DNA of 64,000 nt from Piliocolobus tephrosceles. Lineage: Eukaryota; Chordata; Mammalia; Primates; Cercopithecidae. The notes under the pieces were generated by a model. The model was not told the DNA's origin, did not search any database, and saw only the letters and a program-made list of their open reading frames with translations. Numbering within the stretch: position 1 is the first letter of the stretch; each line of letters starts with the position of its first letter. Below, one piece after another: positions 21,871-31,078 of this stretch. The stretch spans positions 132,280,590 to 132,344,589 of the forward strand of contig NC_045437.1 in assembly GCF_002776525.5 (NCBI RefSeq). Reading direction: 5' to 3'. A program made the position numbers and the translations under genes.

Positions 21871-22529
21871 CCTGTTTCTCATTCTCTCCTTGCCTCTTTG
21901 TCGATCACTTTTCCTCTAGTCCACACTGGTAAAAGGAAAAACCTAAAAAGGTGAAGTCATTGTAGTCTTAGGAAGGAGAAAGGTAGAGTCAGCTATGTGG
22001 ACACATTGCAGAGTACTCAAATTTGCTTTCAACCAATCTCGCTCTTACCCTCAGAACACATAATGCTAAAGATGCAACTAGGAGAGTTGCATGAACTTGA
22101 AAATGCTCATTGGACTCCTTTCTTTAATCAATTTAATCTCAAAGCGTTAAGAAAATACTTTTTATCAAATAGCCCAACCCACCAATGAACTGTGTACCTG
22201 ATCTGCCTCCCTTCTCAGGCTGCCTCGTGATTTATTCTGTCACAGCCCCACCTCAAGCCTCGCAGGGCAGATGGTGCCAGATGGTAAACTTATAACAACT
22301 TCTGCAATCAAACTGCGGAGAGGTTGCCAAACTCCCTTCCTCTGATCCCTAAGAGTCACTGGAAGATGCCTCGTGTGCCCCATGGGAGGGAATGTGATGG
22401 GGAGGGGTGTACTTCAACCAGAATGTGGCTCTGCTTTTATCCACTTCACACCTTGAATTTCTGAACAAGTTTGTTTCTAAAGGCTCATCTGTAACAAAAG
22501 AGAAGAATATGAAATCACAAGATAGAGAA
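21871..22529. other. Unique sequence, no gene seen
   Basis: No repeat family recognised. Frames of 63-88 codons (21997-22188, 22349-22615) overlap on opposite strands and show no recognisable domain. Confidence 0.5.
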
Positions 22530-22675
22530 ACACAGTTTATTAAAAGGAGACCTTGGTTCACAGTTGAGAAAATTGGGTCCTGGTTCCTCCCCTGCCATTG
22601 CCTTGAGCAAATCACTTAACCCCTTGGGACTCAGTTTTCTCATCTGCAAAATGAGGAGATTTTGTATCAGTATTA
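22530..22675 (+). mobile_element. MIR SINE fragment
   Basis: 'gagcaaatcacttaacccc', 'actcagttttctcatctgc' and 'aaaatgaggagattttg' form the MIR core and downstream region. Confidence 0.72.
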
Positions 22676-22852
22676 GTTAATTAGTTGTGACAAATGTACT
22701 AAAGTGACGTTCACAATACAGCAAACTGAGGGTGGTGTAAACGGGAACCCTCTGGAATACTCTTACAGCTTTTCTGTCAGAAACTATTAAATATTTTAAA
22801 GTTTATTAAAGTTAAAAAAAAAAGTTGAGCCTCATAAAATCCATTTCAGGGC

Positions 22853-23154
22853 TTTTTTTTTTTTTTTTTTTTTTTTGAGACAGAGTCTCATCCTGTCATG
22901 TTGTCACCCAGGCTGGAATGCAGTGTCACAATCATGGGTCACTGCAGCCTTGACCTCAAGTGATCTCATGCTTCAGCCTCCTGAGTAGCTGGGACCACAG
23001 GCACACACCACCATGTCCAGCTAATTTTTTTACGTAGAGACCGGCTTGCACTATATTCCTAGGCTAGTCTTGAACCCCTGGCCTCAAGCAATCCTCCCGC
23101 CTCAGCCTCCCAAAATGCTGGGATTACAGAAGTGAACCACTGCACCCAGCCGAT
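22853..23154 (-). mobile_element. AluJ, minus strand
   Basis: A T-tract head, then 'gagacagagtctcatcctg', a central 'gctaatttttttacgtag' and the J-type 'gcctcaagcaatcctcccgc'. Minus-strand, full dimer, well diverged. Confidence 0.9.
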
Positions 23155-23643
23155 ATTCCAGCTTTAAAATGCACCTGATGTTATCCATTCTTTAAAGAAA
23201 GCTACCTCGGTAAAGTTTTCAAGTTTCTTTGGTTAAAATTTCAGTTTGCCATTTATTGACTTTCCACTATACCTGGAGATGCAGAGGAAAACTCTAAATT
23301 CTGGAATGTTTTTTGATATTGGTTTATCTTATAAAATCAAGTTCGTCTGGATCCTGGAGGCACCTAACTTTGGGCATCTTCTGTTGTAGAGTCTTGGGAT
23401 TTTTTTCAGCCATCCTTACTCCCTGGTCTTATATATACTTACTATATTGGTCTACAACACGTACCACAACTATGTGTATGCAGTGTACACACACACATAT
23501 GCACTTACACACACACAAACACTAAACTAAAGTTAGATAGATAGGTCAATATTTTAGTTTTACTGTCCTAATGTTATAAACCTGTAAAGTCATGCTGGTA
23601 CTTTAAGTAGATGAAGTAGACAGTTCAAAACTTAGTTAAGTTT
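23155..23643. other. Unique sequence with a short CA-rich patch
   Basis: Contains a CA-rich patch near 23485-23520 ('acacacacacatatgcac'). A 70-codon frame that ends in this patch has no support. Confidence 0.5.
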
Positions 23644-23656
23644 AAAAAGAGAAGTC

Positions 23657-23982
23657 GGTCGGGCGCTGTGGTTCAAGTCTGTAATCCCAGCACTTTGGGA
23701 GGCCGAGATGGGCGGATCATGAGGTCACGAGATCGAGACCATCCTGGCTAACACAGTGAAACCCCATCTCTACTAAAAAATACAAAAAACTAGCCGGGCA
23801 AGGTGGCAGGTGCCTGTAGTCTCGGCTACTAGGGAGGCTGAGGCAGGAGAATGGTGTAAACCCGGGAGGTGAAGTTTGCAGTGAGCTGAGATCCGGCTAC
23901 TGCACTCCAGCCTGGGCAACAGAGCGAGACTCCATCTCAAAAAATTAATTAATTAATTAATTAATTAATTAATTAAAAAAAT
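23657..23982 (+). mobile_element. Young AluY, Old World monkey type
   Basis: Full-length Alu flanked by a perfect 13-bp target-site duplication 'aaaaagagaagtc' (23644-23656 and 23983-23995). The linker 'aaaaaactagccgggcaagg' and the right-arm 'gagctgagatccggctactg' are cercopithecid AluY-type differences. Low divergence and the intact duplication point to a fairly recent insertion. The tail has turned into a TTAA microsatellite. Confidence 0.97.
23943..23976 (+). repeat. (TTAA)n microsatellite in Alu tail
   Basis: About eight TTAA units follow the Alu body in place of a plain A tail. The array grew from the Alu tail and is likely to be length-variable. Confidence 0.9.
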
Positions 23983-23995
23983 AAAAAGAGAAGTC

Positions 23996-24966
23996 TTGGT
24001 TGTCAAAAATAGACTTTTCCATATCAAATTTCAGCCTTTGGGTTTCACCATAGTCTCCTTTGTTATTTCCAGATCACTGATCAGCATATGACTATATTTT
24101 GCTGGTTCCCAACCAACATCGCCATGTAAGAAGTTTTTGTCAGAAAACTACTGATGTTCACAAATGATTTTAATACACATTGGGGTTTTGAGAGTATACA
24201 ACAACAAGGGCAGTATGGTATGTTGGCTGCAGTGTTTATTTCACTGAATAAAATGAGCAAGTGTTTGCTTCTTAGCAATGCTTTCTGTTTCCCTTCTTGA
24301 CTCCAAATGCCTTAAGGATAGCTAATGACAATACTATCTTGGGGGCTTCCAAAGTCCCCCAAACACTTGATTCCATGGGGCTTGGACCAATCTATAAATT
24401 GGGTGTTTGGAACCAAATTGCACAGCTATCACTGACTAGAGTGGCCATAATGAAATCGTAGCTACTTGACCCGCTTACTTGAAAGGCCTTTAAAAAAAAA
24501 AGAAAATCCATTAATCAATTTGTTTCTTGAGGCAACTTAGCAACAGGGATCCCTGCAGTAAATTGGGTGCTTTTGCTAATGAGCAAGTTGGATTGAATAG
24601 TTAGTTGCATCAACTTAATTCAATTTTTAGGCTATTGATTTTCATGAGGAAGATTCAACACAACCTTCCCACCTTCCTACAGACATACTTTTCCCATTGG
24701 TGATACGCTATGTTTCACAATTGTCCCAATGGAATATGTCCAGAAGACTATTTCATCATGTCAAAAATTGGGGGAATCTGTGGCAAACAGAACTTCCCGT
24801 TATTATGAAACCAAGACAGAACAATTTCTAAGCCCCATACTTCGAAGATCAACTCATTTTTTTAAACTCATATCCATTACAATGTTCTCTAATTATATCT
24901 TCTGTATATACCCTCTACTCAAGAATATTTGGGTTGAGCTTCGATTTATTTCTTCATTAATTCACT
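23996..24966. other. Unique sequence, no gene seen
   Basis: No repeats recognised. 24480-24660 is AT-rich with homeodomain-like words ('ccattaatcaatttg', 'tttgctaatgagc') and is listed as a possible regulatory element in the findings. Frames of 65-91 codons lack domains. Confidence 0.5.
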
Positions 24967-24976
24967 TCTTCAACAA

Positions 24977-25411
24977 TTTTTTTATTATCATACTTATGTT
25001 CTAGGGCACAAGTGCACAATGTGCAGATTTATTATATATGTATACATGTGCCATGTAGGTGTGCTGCACCCATTAACTCATCATTTACATTAGGTATATC
25101 TCCTAATGCTATCCCTTCCCCCTCCCCGCCACCCCACAGCAGGCCCCAGTGTGTGATGTTCCCCTCCCTGGGTCCAAGTGTTCTCATTGTTCACTTCCCA
25201 CCTTTGAGTGAGAACATGCGGTGTTTGATTTTTTGTTCTTGTGATAGTTTGCTGAGAATGATGGTTTCCAGCTGCATCCATGTCCCTACAAAGGACATGA
25301 ACTCATCCTTTTTTATGGCTGCATAGTATTCCATGGTGTATATGTGCTACATTTTCTTAATTCAGTCTGTCACTGATGGACATTTGGGTTGGTTCCACAT
25401 CTTTGCTATTG
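24977..25411 (-). mobile_element. 5'-truncated L1PA, minus strand
   Basis: Reverse complement of an L1PA 3' end: a poly-T head, 'gttctagggcacaagtgc', 'gtgtgctgcacccattaac', 'gagaacatgcggtgtttg' and 'catgtccctacaaaggac', breaking off at 'tttgctattg'. Only ~435 bp were inserted. The target-site duplication is 'tcttcaacaa' (24967-24976 and 25412-25421). The open frames here are antisense L1. Confidence 0.93.
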
Positions 25412-25684
25412 TCTTCAACAAATATTTATTGAGCATTTACTATATCCATGCACAATACTGAGTTATCCAAGTACAGTGCTGAGGATGAGGATACTTTGGT
25501 AAATAAAAGAACCGAAGATCTGCCCTTAGGAAGCTTAGCTTCTACTGGGGAAGACAGATAATTTACAGGTAAATAAACACATGCATAATTACCTAGTGTG
25601 GTAAATGCTATGTTGAAAACTAAAAGAGAAATAATAGAGAATAATAGGAGTGAACCAACTGATATATGTTAGGGAATAATTAAA
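25412..25684 (-). mobile_element. L2 LINE 3' region, minus strand
   Basis: 'caacaaatatttattgagc' followed by 'gctgaggatgaggatac', 'ttctactggggaagacag' and 'gtggtaaatgctatgttg' is the L2 3' region read backwards. The L1PA insertion lies exactly at its outer end. Confidence 0.78.
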
Positions 25685-25925
25685 GTTAATACGTAATGAG
25701 TATTGCTCTGAGTACATATATTTTCTTATTTAAGCTTCTTAACAATCCTACGAGGTAGATATGTAATAACCTACATTTTTAAGATAAGGAAACTGATTAA
25801 CAGAGAGTTTTCAAACTGATTAAGGAGTTTGCCCAAGGACACATAGTTAGCAATTAGCAGGTTCAAATTTTGACCCCAGCAGACCTGCTCCAGAGTCCAC
25901 ACTCAACCACTGCACCATACAGTCT
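25685..25925 (-). mobile_element. MIR SINE, minus strand
   Basis: 'taacaatcctacgaggtag', 'aagataaggaaactg', 'gcccaaggacacatagttag' and the end 'ccactgcaccatacagtc' are MIR in reverse order. Confidence 0.85.
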
Positions 25926-27724
25926 TTTTGGAGAGATGTTATTTACTCTGATAGCTGAAAGCTTGCCATGAGGCACCCAGACAAGAAGCAGGGGCAGAGC
26001 ATTCAGCAAAGCTGGAATGGTGTGCATGATGTTCCAAAGACAAGTACTCTGCTGGCGTTCTAGGAGGCAGGCCAAGCTGCCACATGGGGGGTGAGAGATG
26101 AACTTTATCTTCTGCACGTGTACAATAGAAACATTTTAAATATGTTTTTTAAAACCATGTCTATCAGTCTCAAACCAGAGATTCTAAAACATCCCCATTG
26201 AAAGTTGTCATAAATGGGGTCATCAAATCACTGAAAGGATAATCCTGGCCTCCGAATCTCAGTGGTACATGCAGAGCTTCTCTCGCGCGCTGCAGGGAGA
26301 GCCCTTGAACCATTTTATTTGACCTTGTAAGACTGTTTAGTGTCTATCCATAATCCCAACTTTGAATTTCTTGCGAGCAAGACACCATCATATTCATCTT
26401 CATAGCCTTAGTCCTAGCACAGCCCGTGGTACAGAGGAGGTGTCCAATAAAGGAGGAAAACATGGCTAGGGACTGGATGCATGACAGTGTCTCATGTACG
26501 GCCTGCAGTCAACAAACGTTTCAGAAGGGGAAGATAAAGGCTTGTGTACATCTGAATGACGAGGCGGTGGGGGTCAGGGCACAGAATCACCAGCTAGAGT
26601 GGGGCAGGTGTGAAATCATCTGAAAGTTCAAGACAAACACCCCCACAGCTAACTGTAGGCTGGATTCATAGGGGCAACCAGCTCAGTTCTCGGTTTCCCT
26701 CTGCCCAGGGAGCACTGTGTTTATGAGCCTATTCAGCTGCTGGGAGTTCCAGGGGGAGATGACTTCAGAAGTGTGATATTTAAAAGCAGGAGGAAAGAAC
26801 GGCTTGGTAAGGATGCTGGGCCTCTATTTATTCCACTCCGTATGCCAGGCTCCAAGACTTCTCGGCGGATTCCCATTTGTCTTTCTCCTGTGGAATATTT
26901 CAGATTTACAGTGCCATCTGTTAAGGAGCGTGGGCCCAGGCGGCACAGTTCAGCCCAAGGCCCTTCTGCTGCCCAAGGCCGGGAGGTGGCCCAGAGCGGC
27001 TGGTGCCAGGCTCGTGACTTCCCTGCCTGAGCCAGGCTGAGCAGCCTCCAAAGAGTGATGGATTAGGACCCCGACAGGGCTACCTCCTCTTATTCCTGCG
27101 TCTGGATTGGTGGCATAGGCGCGATTTCTGGTCCTCCTTGTTTGTCTGCGTCTTGCACACTCTCACTCACGTTGTTGAAAACAGTCTCCTGGCTTGGATC
27201 TGGGCTCCCTGGGCTTTCGCTCTTCCACCTTGTACATTAACTCCTCTCTCTTCTGGCATTTTCAGAAACTGCTTTTGCCAGGGCCCTAGGGGGTGGCTGC
27301 TGAACTCTGCAGCTCTGACTAAGGAATACACCGTCACAAAATTACTAGAGTATCATTCAGACAACAAAGGGCACAATGCTTCAAACACTCAGATGCTGTT
27401 TTGGAGTATTTGGGGTCTACCCATTTGTCCCATTTTACCCAGGAAAGCCTTTGTATTTCGAAAGCAAAGCTATCTGCCTACCTGGAACTGACACATACAA
27501 ATGCACCCTGGCTCCTTTTGCACAGCAGGCACCACTGCAATCAACAGGCCATGTGCGTGCCCTGGAATTTGCAGTCGGGCCATCCTCCAGCATCCCAGGC
27601 TGGAACAGTAACCAGCGGAAGTACAGGATTGATGGGCAGGAATCTGCTCTGTCATTCAACTTGCATCACCTCCTGCCTGAACAGCACATTCATCTTTTCA
27701 GAGGGCTTTCCTGTGCCTATGCTT
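25926..27724. other. Unique sequence with a GC-rich patch, no gene established
   Basis: No repeats recognised over 1.8 kb. 26770-27060 is distinctly GC-rich for this window and has long open stretches in two plus frames (26773-27030 and 26804-27040). I recognise no protein in either. Further frames of 117-148 codons at 27138-27847 overlap one another in different frames, with no domain, and the last runs into a MIR. A coding exon cannot be excluded but is not supported. Confidence 0.4.
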
Positions 27725-27870
27725 CTTCTAATTGGATCTCATAAAACCCTGGGCAACGCACAGAGTGGATCTCATCACTCCCACTCTCATTTGACTGACA
27801 AGATTCAGGTAGGGCATATGATTTGCCCAAGGTCACACTTTCCTTAGTGGCACATGATCCAACTCATCAT
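27725..27870 (-). mobile_element. MIR SINE fragment, minus strand
   Basis: 'ttgcccaaggtcacactttc' preceded by 'ttgactgacaagattcagg' fits a diverged reverse MIR core. The outer parts are weak. Confidence 0.45.
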
Positions 27871-28149
27871 AATCCAGCGTTCTTCCCTTCATATCATATT
27901 TTCACTCCGCTTTCCAATAATAAAATAATGGTGCTTCCACCAGTACCACCCAATACACGACTAGACACTTTTCTTTGTGATTTGCTTTGGGATGTCAAAG
28001 CCTTAATTCGGGAGTATGTTAGTAATTTTAGTAATTCACACTTAACCAGTTTAGAACCATATTAGAATGGACTCGCCCACTTTGTCTTAAACTATCTATG
28101 GAAAAAGAAAAAAGTGCGGGTTAAACAATTTGCTAAACCACCATCACCA

Positions 28150-28392
28150 CAATAATGACTGGAGCAGTTAACATTTAGTAAGTGTCAACCCTATACCAAC
28201 ATCTCTTCTGCTTTTCACGTACTTCAGTCTCAATGAGTCCATATGGTGGATAATATTGTTTTTACCATTTTACAAGGAAGAGAATCGAGGCACAGAGAGC
28301 TCAGGTCACTCGCACAAGGTCCCACAGTTACTCGGTGGCTGAAACAGGATTTGAACTCTGAACTGCAGAGGCTGTACTTCTAATTGATTTCA
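28150..28392 (-). mobile_element. MIR SINE, minus strand
   Basis: 'aacatttagtaagtgtcaac', 'ccattttacaaggaagag', 'aggcacagagagctcaggtc', 'gatttgaactctgaactgc' occur in reverse MIR order over nearly the full element. Confidence 0.82.
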
Positions 28393-28708
28393 CTACAAAT
28401 CAGATGAGATTCTCAGAAGGACAAAGGGAAGTTGAGGGAGCACATAGTTAGACAACAACAGGAAAAACATAATGCCAAGAACTCTTAAAGCTCAGTTCTC
28501 AGTACATGATACCCTAAATATAAAAGGTTTTTCTCTTTTCTTTAAAACAGGCCCTGAGGAATTATGTCTCATATCTCTGAAGTCAGAGAGTATTACTGAA
28601 TTACTACATTACCTGTTCTGTACTCAGGCTCTCACTCTATGGTCACCCTGCCCGTCGTGTGTATGTTACATGTTCCATAACAGTCATTTAAAAATAGATG
28701 GACCCTTT

Positions 28709-29005
28709 GGCCAGGCGAGGTGGCTCAAGTCTGTAATCCCAGCACTTTGGGAGGCCAAGACGGGCGGATCACGAGGTCAGAAGATCGAGACCATCCTGGC
28801 TAACACGGTGAAACCCCGTCTCTACTAAAAAATACAAAAAACTAGCAGGGCGAGGTGGCGGGCGCCTGTAGTCCCAGCTACTCGGGAGGCTGAGGCAGGA
28901 GAATGGCGTGGACCTGGGAGGCAGAGCTCGCAGTGAGCTGAGATCTGGCCACTGCACTCCAGCCTGGGCCACAGAGCAAGACTCTGTCTTAAAAAAAAAA
29001 AAAAA
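28709..29005 (+). mobile_element. Young AluY, Old World monkey type
   Basis: Full-length Alu with cercopithecid-type markers ('aaaaaactagcagggcgagg' in the linker, 'gagctgagatctggccactg' in the right arm). It is flanked by the identical 15-bp repeat 'aaaatagatggaccc' (28691-28705 and 29006-29020). Open frames on either strand here are Alu-derived. Confidence 0.97.
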
Positions 29006-29020
29006 AAAATAGATGGACCC

Positions 29021-30185
29021 CATCACACAGTCTGTTTACAAGAGATCTCAACCCTCTTTCCATTTGCTTGTTTAAGATTACAACTTCATCGGTGTAAGCA
29101 AAATATGGGCTGAAGAAGTCATGAGATGTGATCAAAAGCCAGTGGGCCAGAAAAGGCAAATACGGCTGTACAAGTTGCTCATTTCTGTGAAAACAAATAA
29201 AAATTTAAATGTAACAATATCAGCAGTTTCCTTTAGTGGCCGCAGAGATTGTCTCTGCACTTCCTTGGCACAACAGACATTACATTTAAGCTCAACTCTG
29301 AGATACGCAACTGAGTCTGAAAACACTGGTACCCTGTGTGGGACGACATTAAAAGGACAACCAATCTAGGCTCTACAGAAACCATTCAAAACTCCTAACA
29401 ATTCCTCCCAAAATGCAAACGTACTAATCACTAGCCTGGTCCTATGTTTAACAGGTTCTCCCCAAACATATACTTTACATATTTTTGCTAAGATGTGAAT
29501 TAACATACTCCTTTTTTGACTTTATTAATCAATGGAGACATAATTCTGCCAATTGCTATGAAAACTGAAAACCCATTGGAAAATTCTCAGTGTCCCATTC
29601 AAATCTTTGCAAAATCTCAAGCATTTCTCTCAGACTTGCTTCTCTTTAAAGTGAAAAAATGACAAGAGAAAAGCAGATGTAGCTGATGTGAGATAATTTA
29701 TTATTTTTATAATCCTTAGATATGCAATTCATCTGTGAAAAGCAATGGTTTGAAGAATAGAGGGACCCTTGGGATAGGCAGGATGATTCCAAGGTAGGAA
29801 AAACAAAGTATACTTCTAACATGGAAAGTTTGTTTGGTCGGTTGTTGTTTTATTTTATTTTATTTTTTTAGTGAGCCAAGACCAGGATGCTTTTATTTAA
29901 CGGAATGAATTGTGATAGAAAGAAATAATAAAGGAAATATTAGAGTGTATTATATGTAATAAGGGGATTTGCTTCAATAATTAACACATATATGAATGTT
30001 GGGATGAAATTTTAAAATGTATTTATTCCTAGGAGTTACAGTGGAAAGTCTTAAGACTATTGGTTTAGACAGACTGTGGAGATTTAGAAACTTAGAAGCA
30101 TAATAGACATGCTTATCAATGTCTACTTGAACCACAGCTACCTCAATAGAGCCCGCCTCACCCAAGTCTGCATGACATTACTCCA
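29021..30185. other. Unique sequence, no gene seen
   Basis: No repeat recognised apart from a short ATTTT run near 29850. Two overlapping opposite-strand frames (29121-29369 plus, 29132-29326 minus) have no recognisable product. Confidence 0.5.
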
Positions 30186-30460
30186 TAATTCTTTTTTTTT
30201 TTTTTTTTTTTTTTTTGGCGGGGGCTGGAGGCTGGGGTCAGGGGTGTATGTGCATGTGTGCTACCTGGGTAAATTGTGTGTTATAGGGGTTTAGTGTACA
30301 GATTATTTCATCACTCAGGTAATGACCATAATAGGGTTGTTTCATTTTTGCTTGTTGATTTGTTTAAGTTCCATACAGATTCTGGATATTAGACCTTTGG
30401 GTATTAGGCCTTTGTTGGATGCATAGTTTGCAAATATTTTCCAACAGTGGAGGTTTTGCC
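30186..30460 (-). mobile_element. L1MA/L1PB-like 3' fragment with internal deletion, minus strand
   Basis: A poly-T head (30190-30214), then reverse-complement 3' UTR ('ttcatcactcaggtaatgac' near 30308), then a jump to ORF2-end sequence ('tccatacagattctggatat', 'gcatagtttgcaaatatttt'). The join near 30340 omits several hundred bases of a normal L1, so the copy is internally deleted and 5'-truncated. Confidence 0.78.
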
Positions 30461-30834
30461 AACCAATTCTTAGGAACCTGAATTCCAAACACAACATGAG
30501 TTTGTGGCCTCACCCATGAAACTCAACTTCCCAGTTATAAAGAAAAGGGGGATTGTAGAGACTCATCATTAAGCAAGTTGACTCCAAATCCAATTTTGAT
30601 GATTTAAGCATAAATGCATCCACAAGCTGAGGATTAAATGTCCTTTAACATATGCCTAAATTTAGAATACTAGAAAAAGAAGCTCAAGGAAAAAAATGCC
30701 CTTTACATTTCCTTCTCCCAAATGCTTCAGTAAATAGTGTCTTAAGACATTTAAGAAGTAAAGCACATGACCAACAATTTACTGACCCCCCAAAGATCTT
30801 GTTCTTGCAAATACCTAAAAGCTAAAGAGAAAAG

Positions 30835-31078
30835 CTTGAGAAGGAAAAAAAGACAGAAAAAGAAAAAGAAGAAGAAAGGAAAAATGAAGCAACAGAAGGA
30901 GGGAGGAAGGAAGGAAAATAGGGAGGCAGGGAATGGAGGAAGGGAGGCAGGGAAGGGAGGCAGGGAGGGAGAGAGGAAGGAAGGAAGGAAGGAAGGAAGG
31001 AAGGAAGGAAGGAAGGAAGGAAGGAAGGAAGGAAGGAAGGAAAGAAAAAGAAAGGAAATAGAGGAAGGAAAGAAACAG
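30835..31078 (+). repeat. Polypurine tract with (GGAA)n microsatellite
   Basis: An almost pure purine strand. 30962-31058 contains 97 bases with no pyrimidine, and 30975-31042 is about 17 consecutive GGAA units. Imperfect GAAA and GGGAGGCA variants flank it. The open frames of about 100 codons on both strands are artefacts of the repeat. Confidence 0.97.

Noticed and set aside
27401..27847. Open frame of 148 codons on the plus strand
   Set aside because: Overlaps two other plus-strand frames of similar length, runs into a MIR-like segment, has no domain or clear splice context, and codon use is not distinctive.
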